Origin: Pseudomonadota bacterium
Lineage (GTDB): Bacteria > Pseudomonadota > Gammaproteobacteria > Burkholderiales > Rhodocyclaceae
Direction: 5' to 3'
NCBI GenBank assembly: GCA_029780075.1
Contig: JAKOZI010000140.1
Coordinates: 1 to 52,143, forward strand
DNA: 52,143 nt
The position numbers and the translations under genes were made by a program. The notes beneath the pieces were generated by a model, which saw only the letters and a list, made by a program, of their open reading frames with translations, made no database searches and was not told the DNA's origin. Below, piece after piece: positions 26,303 through 34,716 of the stretch. Numbering within the stretch: position 1 is the first letter of the stretch; each line of letters begins with the position of its first letter.

Positions 26303-28138
26303 ATGCGTCGCGCCGCCTCCCCTTCCCTTCCCGCCGATCGACCGCCGACGGCCGACAGCCCTCTCTGGCCTACCCTGCACAAGCTGCTGCCGTACCTGTG
26401 GCAATACAAGTGGCGAGTATTCCTGGCCCTGAGCTGTCTGTTCAGCGCCAAACTGGCCAACGTGGCCGTCCCGCTGGTGTTCAAGGAAATGATCGACCAC
26501 CTGAGCGGCACGCCGCAGACGCTCGCCCTGCCGGCCTTGCTGCTTCTGCTCTACGGGACGCTGCGCTTTTCGACGGCCTTGTTTACCGAACTGCGCGAAA
26601 TCCTCTTCGCCCGCGTCACCCAGCGCGCGGTACGGCGCATTGCGCTCGAGGTCTTCCGCCACCTGCACGCGCTCTCGCTCCGCTTTCACCTGCAACGCCA
26701 GACCGGCGGCGTCTCTCGCGACATCGAACGCGGCAGCCGCTCGATCTCAAGCCTGATCAGCTACACCCTGTATTCGATCCTGCCGACCCTGGTCGAGATC
26801 AGCTTGGTGCTCGGCATCCTCTTTGCCCGCTACGACAGTTCCTTCGTGCTCATTACCCTGGCGTCGCTGAGCGCTTACGTGGTGTTCACGATCAAGGTCA
26901 GCAACTGGCGAATCGCCATCCGGCGCAAGGTCAATGACACCGATTCCGCCGCCAATACCCGCGCCATCGACAGCCTGCTGAACTACGAAACAGTCAAGTA
27001 TTTCAACAACGAGGAGTTCGAAGCCAGGCGCTACGACCAGCAGATGCAGCACTGGGAGGACGCGGCCACCCGCAGCCAGGTCTCGCTCTCGTGGCTCAAT
27101 CTCGGCCAGCAGATCATCATTGCGCTGGGCGTCACGGCGATGATGTGGCGAGCCGCGGATGGCGTCGTCGCCGGCACCATGACCATCGGCGATCTGGTGC
27201 TGGTCAATGCCTTCCTGATTCAGTTGTACATGCCGCTCAATTTCCTCGGCGTCGTCTATCGCGAGATTCGCCAGTCCCTGGCGGACATCGAACGCATGTT
27301 CGACCTGCTGGCGGTCAATCGGGAAATCGCCGACGCGGTGGATGCCGCTTCGCTGGCGCCTGGCGCGGTGCACATCCGCTTTGCCGCCGTGGACTTCAGC
27401 TACGAGCCGAACCGGCAGATCCTGCACGGCGTCGATTTCGAACTTCCCGCCGGGCGCACGCTCGCCGTCGTCGGCGAATCGGGATCGGGAAAATCGACCC
27501 TGGCGCGCCTGCTCTACCGCTTCTACGACATCCATCGGGGGCAGATCCTGATCAACGGCAAGGATCTGCGCCAACTGACGCAAAGCAGCCTGCGCGCGGC
27601 GATCGGCATCGTTCCCCAGGATACGGTACTGTTCAACGACACGATCTACTACAACATCCTCTACGGCCAGCCGGAAGCCAGCCGCGAGCAGGTGCTGGCC
27701 GCCGCCGAATGTGCGCAACTGGCCGGATTCATCGAGCGGCTTCCCGACGGCTACGAAACCCGCGTCGGCGAACGCGGCCTCAAGCTCTCGGGGGGCGAGA
27801 AACAACGCGTCGCCATCGCCCGTGCCCTGCTGAAAAACCCGCCGTTCCTGATCTTTGACGAAGCGACCTCGGCTCTCGACTCGAAGACCGAAAAGGCCAT
27901 CCAGGGCAGCCTCGACAGCGCGGCGCGTGGCCGCACGACGCTGATCATCGCGCATCGTCTGTCAACGATCATGAATGCCGACGAGATTCTGGTCATGAAC
28001 GCCGGCCGCATCATCGAGCGCGGCTCCCACCCGCAGCTACTCGATGCCGGCGGCAGCTACGCGCAAATGTGGGCGCTGCAGCAACTGGAAGACTCCGGCA
28101 ATGCCCTGGCCGACGATCAAGCCGGCGCCATTCAATAG
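26303..28138 (+). CDS. Atm1-type ABC exporter (fused membrane and ATPase domains)
   Basis: A 611-residue half-transporter that would act as a homodimer in the inner membrane. Six membrane helices span residues about 35-310, followed by an ATPase domain with Walker A GESGSGKST, signature LSGGEKQR, Walker B FLIFDEATSAL and the H-loop IIAHRLS. The sequence context (LLNYETVKYFNNEEFEARRY) is the Atm1/HMT1 family hallmark; bacterial members export glutathione-bound metals or sulfur compounds. I prefer ATG 26303 because the first ATG at 26204 lies within the proposed tetR promoter and the N-terminal residues between are unlike the family. No clear ribosome-binding site precedes 26303. Confidence 0.9.
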   Translation: MRRAASPSLPADRPPTADSPLWPTLHKLLPYLWQYKWRVFLALSCLFSAKLANVAVPLVFKEMIDHLSGTPQTLALPALLLLLYGTLRFSTALFTELREILFARVTQRAVRRIALEVFRHLHALSLRFHLQRQTGGVSRDIERGSRSISSLISYTLYSILPTLVEISLVLGILFARYDSSFVLITLASLSAYVVFTIKVSNWRIAIRRKVNDTDSAANTRAIDSLLNYETVKYFNNEEFEARRYDQQMQHWEDAATRSQVSLSWLNLGQQIIIALGVTAMMWRAADGVVAGTMTIGDLVLVNAFLIQLYMPLNFLGVVYREIRQSLADIERMFDLLAVNREIADAVDAASLAPGAVHIRFAAVDFSYEPNRQILHGVDFELPAGRTLAVVGESGSGKSTLARLLYRFYDIHRGQILINGKDLRQLTQSSLRAAIGIVPQDTVLFNDTIYYNILYGQPEASREQVLAAAECAQLAGFIERLPDGYETRVGERGLKLSGGEKQRVAIARALLKNPPFLIFDEATSALDSKTEKAIQGSLDSAARGRTTLIIAHRLSTIMNADEILVMNAGRIIERGSHPQLLDAGGSYAQMWALQQLEDSGNALADDQAGAIQ

Positions 28139-28166
28139 CTTCTGCTGGGAGCGTTGCGCTGGAAGC

Positions 28167-28826
28167 CTAGATCGTCCGGTCGAAGAGCATCAGGTTCTTC
28201 TCTTCGCGAATACGGTAGAGCTGGGCCGGACGATGGCTGCCGGTACGCTGCGCGTCCTTGACCACTTCGAGAAAATCGAAGTCGGCGAGCTTGCGGCGGA
28301 AAGCGCTCTTGTCGAGCTTTTGCCCCAGCACGTGTTCGTAGGTCTGCTGCAACTCGGTCAGAGTGAACGCGGGCGGCAACAGGTAACACGGCAGCGATGA
28401 GTACGCCGACTTGCTGCGCAGGCGTTCGAGCGCGCAGTCGACGATACGCGCGTGGTCGAAACACAGCCGCGGCAGCTCGTCGACCGGCCACAGCTCGAAC
28501 GGCGCCGGACTAGCCGGTCGAAGCGTGTCCGCGCTGACCAGGGCGTAGTAGGCGATGCTCGCCGACCAGCCGCGCGGGTCTCGGGTCGCACCGGAGAAGG
28601 TATATAACTGCTCGAGGTACGGCGAAGTCAGGCTGGCCTTTTCCCGAAGGACCCGGCGAGCCGCAGCCAGGCTATCGGCATCCTCGACGGCGTGCACATA
28701 GCCGCCGGGCAAGGCCCACTGTTCGGCAAAGGGCTCGCGCTCCCGCCGTGACAGCAACACTTCCAGGCGCTCGCCGACAAGCGTCAACAGCACGACGTCG
28801 ACGGTGACGATGATTTTCTGATCCAT
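28167..28826 (-). CDS. nrtR: NrtR-type Nudix transcriptional regulator of NAD metabolism
   Basis: A 219-residue protein with an N-terminal Nudix domain (WALPGGYVHAVEDADSLAAA) and a C-terminal winged helix (FTLTELQQTYEHVLGQKLDKSAFRRKLADFDFLE). The Nudix box keeps the Gly and first Glu but lacks the canonical REUXEE block, as expected for NrtR proteins that bind ADP-ribose or related effectors without hydrolysing them. The ATG at 28826 has GGAG 6 bp upstream. It is divergent from a salvage operon containing a nicotinamidase-like gene, pncB and nadE, the typical NrtR regulon, so repression of that operon is likely. A nearby palindrome at 29009-29023 is the candidate operator. Confidence 0.88.
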   Translation of the reverse strand: MDQKIIVTVDVVLLTLVGERLEVLLSRREREPFAEQWALPGGYVHAVEDADSLAAARRVLREKASLTSPYLEQLYTFSGATRDPRGWSASIAYYALVSADTLRPASPAPFELWPVDELPRLCFDHARIVDCALERLRSKSAYSSLPCYLLPPAFTLTELQQTYEHVLGQKLDKSAFRRKLADFDFLEVVKDAQRTGSHRPAQLYRIREEKNLMLFDRTI

Positions 28827-29092
28827 GCCCCACTCCAAACAAAGCCTCTTGGTGTCACCTTACCCCTGAGTCCGGTTTTCCTCAAGGGACGCCCTTGGCC
28901 GCCTGCCGCCCGCACAGGTCTGTGTCTCGCTGCCGGGGTTTCGCGTTCCGCATGCGGGTCTCCGAGCCCGTTACCGAATCGCAAAATAATTAGTTGCATT
29001 TCGCCACGAACTATCTTATAGTTAATTCGTCACTAAGTCAGGTGGCACCCGAATGGGGCAGGAGGCCCCGGTAGTCCGAGGAGGAAATCACC
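28827..29092. promoter_or_regulatory. Divergent nrtR / NAD-salvage promoter region
   Basis: A 266-bp gap without genes. It is unusually AT-rich around 28981-29040 compared with its surroundings. It holds the palindrome AACTAT-CTT-ATAGTT (29009-29023) and a weak plus-strand promoter (TTGCAT at 28994-28999, 17 bp, TATAGT at 29017-29022). The palindrome overlaps the -10, which is consistent with repression. A GAGGAAA at 29082-29088 is the ribosome-binding site for the next gene. Confidence 0.6.
29009..29023 (+). promoter_or_regulatory. Candidate NrtR operator palindrome
   Basis: A perfect 6-bp inverted repeat with a 3-base centre (AACTAT-CTT-ATAGTT), overlapping the -10 box of the plus-strand promoter. 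NrtR sites are known to be AT-rich palindromes, but I cannot confirm that this matches the family's consensus. Confidence 0.5.
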
Positions 29093-29962
29093 ATGCGCAA
29101 CACGCAAAGAATTCACTTGCTGGCCATCGATCCGCAGAACGACTTCTGCGACATACCGGAGGCGGAGTTGCCGGTCGACCCGCAGTCTGCGAGCCAGGCA
29201 AACACGCGGCCACTGGTCCGGCCGGCGCTGCCGGTGGCCAGTGCCGACGCCGACATGAAGCGTCTGGCAGCGTTCATCGACCGGGTCGGCCGCAAACTCT
29301 ACGACATCCACGTCACGCTCGACTCGCACAACCCGGTCGATATCGCACACCCGACCTGGTGGAGCGACGAACAGGGCAATCCCCCGGCACCGTTCACCGT
29401 CATCGGCGCCAGCGACGTTCGGGGCGGGGTCTGGCGCGCCCGCAACCCTCTGGCACAGGCGCACAGCCTGCGCTACGTCGAGGCGCTGGAAGACAGCGGC
29501 CGCTATCTGCTGGTCGTCTGGCCCGAACACTGTCTGATCGGCTCCTGGGGTCACAACGTCCATGCGGCGGTGAAGGCCGCCCTCGACCGCTGGGCGAGAG
29601 CCAGACTCGACCTGGTGGACTTCGTGACCAAGGGTTCGAATCCGATGACCGAGCACTATTCCGCGGTCCAGGCCGAGGTTCCCGACGCCAGCGATCCATC
29701 GACGATGCTCAACGGTCGTCTGATCGAAACGCTGCGCGAAGCCGACCTGGTGGTCATCGCCGGCGAGGCCCTGTCGCACTGTGTGGCCAACACGGTGCGC
29801 GACATCGCCGACAACTTTGGCGAGGACAACGTGCGCAAGCTGCTGCTGCTGACCGATTGTTCCAGCCCGGTGCCCGGCTTCGAAGCACTCGGCAGCGACT
29901 TCGTCGCCGACATGAGCGCGCGCGGCATGCAGACGGCCACCTCCCTCGATTTCCTCGCCTGA
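29093..29962 (+). CDS. Nicotinamidase-like cysteine hydrolase (isochorismatase superfamily)
   Basis: A 289-residue protein of the isochorismatase/nicotinamidase superfamily. The likely triad is Asp13 (AIDPQNDFC), Lys180 (VTKGSNP) and Cys230 (LSHCVANT); the metal site is Asp77, His79 and His86 (LDSHNPVDIAHP), and WPEHCLIGS is the nicotinamidase-type block. Nicotinamidase makes nicotinate from nicotinamide. It is longer than typical PncA (about 210-220), with an extra segment near residues 30-55. Because PncB and NadE lie in the same run, nicotinamide deamidation is the likely reaction, though another amide substrate is possible. The ATG at 29093 has a strong ribosome-binding site. Confidence 0.8.
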   Translation: MRNTQRIHLLAIDPQNDFCDIPEAELPVDPQSASQANTRPLVRPALPVASADADMKRLAAFIDRVGRKLYDIHVTLDSHNPVDIAHPTWWSDEQGNPPAPFTVIGASDVRGGVWRARNPLAQAHSLRYVEALEDSGRYLLVVWPEHCLIGSWGHNVHAAVKAALDRWARARLDLVDFVTKGSNPMTEHYSAVQAEVPDASDPSTMLNGRLIETLREADLVVIAGEALSHCVANTVRDIADNFGEDNVRKLLLLTDCSSPVPGFEALGSDFVADMSARGMQTATSLDFLA

Positions 29963-30020
29963 TCGGCGGCGCCGTCTCCCACGACCACGACCCTTTCATC
30001 CATACCACCAGGAGAACGCC

Positions 30021-30746
30021 ATGAAACTGTTCACCAGCCAGATGCAGACCGCACAGGTCGCCAACTTCACCTTTTCCGGGATGCGCCCGGAAAAACTCGG
30101 CGCCACCGAGTACACGCTGGTCACGCTGGTCGTCGACAAGACCGGCAGCGTCGCCGGCAGCGAGGCAGAACTGCTCGCCGTCAAGCGCGCGGTCGTCGCG
30201 GCCTGCCGCAAGAGCCCGCGCGCCAACTACCTGATGCTGCGCAGCGTCGAGTTCAACGAGCGCATCGACGAGGTACACGGCTTCGTCGAGCTCAACACCG
30301 TCGATCCTGCCGACTACCGCGCGCCACGTTGCAGCGGCACGACCGCCCTGTACGACGCCACCTTCGCCGCCGTCGCGGCCACCAACGCCTACGCGCACAC
30401 CCTGGCCGACAACGACTTTGCGGCCAACGCTCTGGTCGTCGTCGTCACCGACGGCGAGGACAACGCTTCGGCGCAAACTCCGGCGACTGTGGCCCGCGAG
30501 ATCGGCCGCGGCGTCGGCAAAGAATGGCTCGAATCGCTGAACGTCATTCTGGTCGGCGTCAATGCCCGAAGTTGCCGACGGGCGCTGGACCGCTTTCGCC
30601 AGGCAGCCGGTCTCGCGCAGTACGTCGATGTCGCCGATGCCACGGCGCAGAACCTTGCCCGTCTGGCCGACTTCGTCGCGCGCAGCATCGCCTCGCAATC
30701 GCAGAGCCTGGGTAGCGGCGGACCCAGCCAGGCGCTCACCTTCTGA
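30021..30746 (+). CDS. TerY-like vWA domain protein
   Basis: A 241-residue soluble protein that is a single von Willebrand A domain. The MIDAS metal site is seen as DxTxS (Asp39, Thr41, Ser43), a conservative variant of DxSxS, with the third Thr in CSGTTALYD and the Asp in VVTDGEDN. It is followed immediately by PP2C-like and kinase genes, the arrangement described as the TerY-P triad in tellurite-resistance-type signalling systems. It may act as the phospho-target or scaffold of that pair. It has a ribosome-binding site (AGGAGA) upstream of the ATG. Confidence 0.82.
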   Translation: MKLFTSQMQTAQVANFTFSGMRPEKLGATEYTLVTLVVDKTGSVAGSEAELLAVKRAVVAACRKSPRANYLMLRSVEFNERIDEVHGFVELNTVDPADYRAPRCSGTTALYDATFAAVAATNAYAHTLADNDFAANALVVVVTDGEDNASAQTPATVAREIGRGVGKEWLESLNVILVGVNARSCRRALDRFRQAAGLAQYVDVADATAQNLARLADFVARSIASQSQSLGSGGPSQALTF

Positions 30747-30812
30747 GTGGCCGGCGCCGCGTTCATCGACCGGGCGGCTGGAAATCAGCCGCCCCCACAA
30801 TGGGAGAAGCAG

Positions 30813-31661
30813 ATGGTCGTCGATCATTTTTTTGCCATCGGCACGCCGCACGCCAATAGCGGCGGTGCTTGCCAAGATTACGCACGCTCCGGTCTGGCGA
30901 CGGCGGACCTGGCTGTCGGCGCGGTCGCCGACGGTTGCTCGGGCGCCTCGGCGAACACCGAAGTCGGCGCTCAGGCCGCTGTCTTCGCCTTCGAGCGGGC
31001 GCTGCTGCCGCATCGGCAGCAGCCAGGCGGATGGTTCGACGCGCCCTTTGCCGAGGACTTTCTGGCGGCCTTCGGCGCGTCGCGCGTCTCGCCCAGCGAG
31101 GATGATTACCTGGCCTCGCTGGTCGGCTTTGCCGCCACTTCGCGGGAAGCGGCCATCTATCTGTATGGCGACGGCGCCATCGCCTTGCGCTACGCCGACG
31201 GCAGGCACCTGCTGATCGAAATCGAATGGCCCGGCAATGCCCCGTATTACCCCGGCTACAGCACCCGCCCCGAGGTCCGGGAGCGCTTCCTGGCGCAGTT
31301 GTCCGATCCGTACGCGGCGGTGGTCCAGCGGCGGACCGAATTCGTCACCGACGACGGCGGCGTCACTACCCTCGCGAGCAGCAGCGAAACGCGGTCTTTC
31401 GAGGATCTGGAGAAGGGTGTGGTGATCCGCTTCCTGCCGGCAGATGAGCAGATCGAGGCGCTGGCGGTGATCACCGACGGACTGGCGCGGATCGGCTGCC
31501 TGTCGGCCGCCGAAGCCGCCGCCGAACTGCTGGCGTTCAAGAACCATCGCGGCCACTTCGTCAAACGCCGCTGCCTGCGCGCGCTGGCCACACTCCAGCG
31601 CGGCGGCCAGCTGTTGGGAGACGACCTGGCGATCGCCGGCGTCTGGTTCGGGAGCGCATGA
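30813..31661 (+). CDS. PP2C-like protein phosphatase of the vWA/kinase trio
   Basis: A 282-residue protein with the PP2C metal-binding pattern in reduced form: CQD at Asp22, VADGCSG with Asp40, ITDGL and a DDLAI block near the C-terminus. The family dephosphorylates Ser/Thr residues. The ATG at 30813 has GGGAGAA 4-10 bases upstream; a longer frame begins at 30747 directly at the vWA stop but lacks one. The stop is 1 bp from the kinase start. It is probably the antagonist of the kinase that follows. Confidence 0.8.
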   Translation: MVVDHFFAIGTPHANSGGACQDYARSGLATADLAVGAVADGCSGASANTEVGAQAAVFAFERALLPHRQQPGGWFDAPFAEDFLAAFGASRVSPSEDDYLASLVGFAATSREAAIYLYGDGAIALRYADGRHLLIEIEWPGNAPYYPGYSTRPEVRERFLAQLSDPYAAVVQRRTEFVTDDGGVTTLASSSETRSFEDLEKGVVIRFLPADEQIEALAVITDGLARIGCLSAAEAAAELLAFKNHRGHFVKRRCLRALATLQRGGQLLGDDLAIAGVWFGSA

Positions 31662-31662
31662 A

Positions 31663-33456
31663 ATGGACATCGGCAAAGGCATCCGGGTGGTCATGCCCGG
31701 CAAGGGTGAAGTGATGCTGCGCGCCCAGGATCACCTGGCAACGGGCGGCGAAGGCGCGGTCTTTCAGCGCGCGGGGATGGTTTATAAGCTCTACCTCGAT
31801 CCCGTGGCGGCACGCGCGCGCGGCATGGAAGAAAAGATCGGCCTGCTGGCGCAACTGCGCCATCCCAGCATCGTCGCGCCGATCGACGTTCTGCGCGATC
31901 AGCAGCAGGCGCTGGTCGGCCACTACATGCCGGCGGCGGCGGGCGTGCCGCTGATCGAGCTGTGCACCAACGCCTGGCGCAGCGCCAACGGCTTCGGCGA
32001 CGATCAGGCCGCTCAACTCGTCGAGAACATGCGTGCAGCGGTGGTTGCGGCGCACGCCCTGCCGGCGCTGATGGTCGACGGCAACGAGACCAACTGGCTG
32101 GCCAACGGCGTCGAGCCGCGGGTGATCGACGTCGATAGCTGGCAGATCGGGCGCTTTCCGGCGACGGCGATGATGGCCACGATCCGCGACTACCACGGCG
32201 CGCAACCCTCAGCGGCCGCCGACTGGTTCGCCTGGGGAATCGTCACCTTCCAGGTGTTTACGGGCATCCACCCCTACAAGGGCAGCCACCCCGATTTCCG
32301 GCGCGGCGATCTGGAGGCCCGGATGCGCGCCAACGTTTCGGTCTTCGACCCCCGCACCCGCCTCAATGCCGCGGTACGCCACTTTGCCGCCATCCCCGCG
32401 GCCCTGCGCGACTGGTACGCCGACGTGTTCCAGCGCGGCCAGCGCGGCACGCCGCCGAGCGCGCTGCAGCCACGCATCACCGCTTCGGCGCCCCGGAAAT
32501 ACCGGGCCACGGTCGGCGCGAACGGCCGGCTGCAGCACGAGCACGTGCTCACCCTGCCGGGCGCGCTGCGCTGGATCGACGCCGACGGCCTGGCCGTCAT
32601 CGAGTCGGGAGGGCGTCTGCTGGCTTACGACCTGCGGCATCGACAAACGCTCGACGGCCTCACGCCCGCCATCCTGCAGGGCATCATCGGCGGACGTTGC
32701 AGCCTGCTCGCACTGCAGCGTGGCGCGATTCTGCTCGAAATTGCCGGCGGCACGATCCGCGCACTGTTCATCACCGGCCCGGGCGAGCGACCGCCGGCGA
32801 TACCGCCGATCGCAGCGCTGCCGTTGCGCGCCGACCGGCTGCTGCACCTCGGCCGGCGCGTCTTCGCCGTCAGCGACGCTGACGCCAGCGGTCTGACCGA
32901 AATCCGCATCGAGCGCCTTGGCGAGCGCCTGCTGTTGGCCATCGGCCAGTCCTGGCCGGTGCACGCACGCGCGACCCGCTTTTTCGACGGTCTCGCCGTT
33001 TGGGATTGCCTCGGGACGCCGTTCATCCTGCTTCCCGAAGGCCCGTCGGCGCTGCTCATCGATCGCGCCGAGGTGTTGCGCGACTACCGCCTGATCAACG
33101 CTTACGCGCGCGACCGCCACGCTGTCGTGGTGCACGGCCTGCGTCGTGACGACGGCCTGCTGTATCGTCTGCGTCTGCGTCTCGGCAAGACCGGCTACGA
33201 GCTCATCGATGCAACGGTAGTCTACGAAGGCGAACTGAACCTCGCGGTCACCGCGCGCGGCGTCGCAGTCGCCTTGTTCGACGACGGCGAAGTAACCGTC
33301 TGGAACACCGCCGGCGGCAGCGAGCAGCGCATCGCCGACCGCGCGGCCACGCGCGACCTGCGGCTTTTCGCGCTGACCGACGGCGTTTTCTACCTCGCCG
33401 ACCGTGAAGTCTACCGTTTGCGACTCAATGCTACATTCCGCTCATCGACCCACTAA
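31663..33456 (+). CDS. Divergent Ser/Thr protein kinase with long C-terminal domain
   Basis: A 597-residue protein. The kinase domain (1 to about 280) has a glycine loop GGEGAVF at 28-34, Lys42 (VYKLY), the catalytic Asp139 and Asn144 ([11 protein letters not shown]) where HRDxxxxN normally stands, and IDVD (156-158) in place of DFG. So the catalytic and metal residues are present but HRD and DFG are replaced. Residues about 290-590 form repeated short beta-rich units (for example [32 protein letters not shown]) that look like a beta-propeller, without recognisable catalytic residues. Adjacent vWA and PP2C genes support a TerY-P-like phospho-signalling trio. What it phosphorylates is unknown. 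Confidence 0.78.
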   Translation: MDIGKGIRVVMPGKGEVMLRAQDHLATGGEGAVFQRAGMVYKLYLDPVAARARGMEEKIGLLAQLRHPSIVAPIDVLRDQQQALVGHYMPAAAGVPLIELCTNAWRSANGFGDDQAAQLVENMRAAVVAAHALPALMVDGNETNWLANGVEPRVIDVDSWQIGRFPATAMMATIRDYHGAQPSAAADWFAWGIVTFQVFTGIHPYKGSHPDFRRGDLEARMRANVSVFDPRTRLNAAVRHFAAIPAALRDWYADVFQRGQRGTPPSALQPRITASAPRKYRATVGANGRLQHEHVLTLPGALRWIDADGLAVIESGGRLLAYDLRHRQTLDGLTPAILQGIIGGRCSLLALQRGAILLEIAGGTIRALFITGPGERPPAIPPIAALPLRADRLLHLGRRVFAVSDADASGLTEIRIERLGERLLLAIGQSWPVHARATRFFDGLAVWDCLGTPFILLPEGPSALLIDRAEVLRDYRLINAYARDRHAVVVHGLRRDDGLLYRLRLRLGKTGYELIDATVVYEGELNLAVTARGVAVALFDDGEVTVWNTAGGSEQRIADRAATRDLRLFALTDGVFYLADREVYRLRLNATFRSSTH

Positions 33457-33488
33457 GCCTGGATACGCACCCTCTTCAGGAGAACGCC

Positions 33489-34703
33489 ATGAATCTGCCG
33501 CCGATCATCACCAGTCTACTCGACACCGACCTCTACAAATTCACCATGCTGCAGGTCTTCCTGCATCGCTTTCCGGGGGCTACCGGCGAGTACCACTTCA
33601 AGTGTCGCAACCGCGGCCAGCAGGCGCTCGCCGAGCTGCAGGGCGAGATCGAGGCGCAGATCGCGCATCTGTGCACGCTGCGTTTTCTCCCCGAGGAACT
33701 CGCCTACCTGCGTACCCTGCGCTTCATCAAGGACGATTTCGTCGACTACCTCGAACTTTTCCAGTTCCGTTCGCGCTTCATCCGCGTCGCGCCATCGCCG
33801 GACGCCGCCGGGGAGCTGGTGATCGTCGCCCGCGGCCCCCTGGTGCACGTCATGCTGTTCGAGATATTCGTGCTCGCCATCGTCTCCGAAGTCAATTTCT
33901 CACGCCACGATCGCGTACGCTGTCTTGGCGAAGGGCGGCGCCGTCTGCGCGACAAGATCACGCAGCTCAAGCGCTTCGGCAAGGAGCCGGCGCTGTGCCA
34001 CCCCTACGTGTTCTTCGATTTCGGTACGCGCCGGCGGGCGAGTCGGGAATGGCACGAGGAAGTGGTGAGCACGCTCGCCGACTCGGTGCCCGAGTTTTTC
34101 AAGGGGACGAGCAACGTCGATATGGCGCGGCGGCACGCGCTGGTCCCGATCGGCACGATGGCGCACGAATACCTGCAGGCCCATCAGGCCTTCGGTTGCC
34201 GCTTGCGCGACTTCCAGCGCATGGCCCTGGAAAACTGGGTGATGGAATACCGCGGCGACCTCGGCATCGCGCTCACCGACGTGGTGAACATGGATGCTTT
34301 TCTGGCCGACTTCGACCTGTACTTCGCCAAGCTCTTCGACGGCTTGCGCCACGACTCCGGCGACCCCGTCGCCTGGGGCGAGAAAGCACTGGCGCATTAC
34401 GAGTCGCTGCGCATCGATCCGCGGACGAAAATGCTGACCTTCTCGGACGCGCTCGATTTTCCCCGCAGCTTCGCGCTCTACCGCCATTTTGCCGGGCGCA
34501 CGCGCAGCGCTTTCGGGATCGGCACGCACCTCACCAACGACCTCGGCGTCGAGGCCCTGAACATCGTCATGAAGCTCGTGATCTGCAACGGCAACCCGGT
34601 AGCCAAGATCTCGGACGCACCGGGCAAGACGCTCTGCGACGACGCGACGTTTCTCGCCTACCTGCGGCAGGTCTTCGGCCTGCCGTCCGCGCCGGAAATT
34701 TGA
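33489..34703 (+). CDS. pncB: Nicotinate phosphoribosyltransferase
   Basis: A 404-residue enzyme converting nicotinate and PRPP to nicotinate mononucleotide, with ATP hydrolysis. Characteristic blocks are [11 protein letters not shown] at residue 10, [14 protein letters not shown] with the phosphorylated His226, and [11 protein letters not shown]. The length matches E. coli PncB (400). AGGAGA lies ahead of the ATG. It starts 32 bp after the kinase stop, so the kinase trio is interposed in a single salvage transcript between the nicotinamidase-like enzyme and this one. Confidence 0.96.
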   Translation: MNLPPIITSLLDTDLYKFTMLQVFLHRFPGATGEYHFKCRNRGQQALAELQGEIEAQIAHLCTLRFLPEELAYLRTLRFIKDDFVDYLELFQFRSRFIRVAPSPDAAGELVIVARGPLVHVMLFEIFVLAIVSEVNFSRHDRVRCLGEGRRRLRDKITQLKRFGKEPALCHPYVFFDFGTRRRASREWHEEVVSTLADSVPEFFKGTSNVDMARRHALVPIGTMAHEYLQAHQAFGCRLRDFQRMALENWVMEYRGDLGIALTDVVNMDAFLADFDLYFAKLFDGLRHDSGDPVAWGEKALAHYESLRIDPRTKMLTFSDALDFPRSFALYRHFAGRTRSAFGIGTHLTNDLGVEALNIVMKLVICNGNPVAKISDAPGKTLCDDATFLAYLRQVFGLPSAPEI

Positions 34704-34716
34704 AGGAGAACAACTC

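Noticed and set aside
29754-31703. Minus-strand 649-codon open frame
   Set aside because: Antisense to the vWA and PP2C-like genes, which have clear motifs and ribosome-binding sites.
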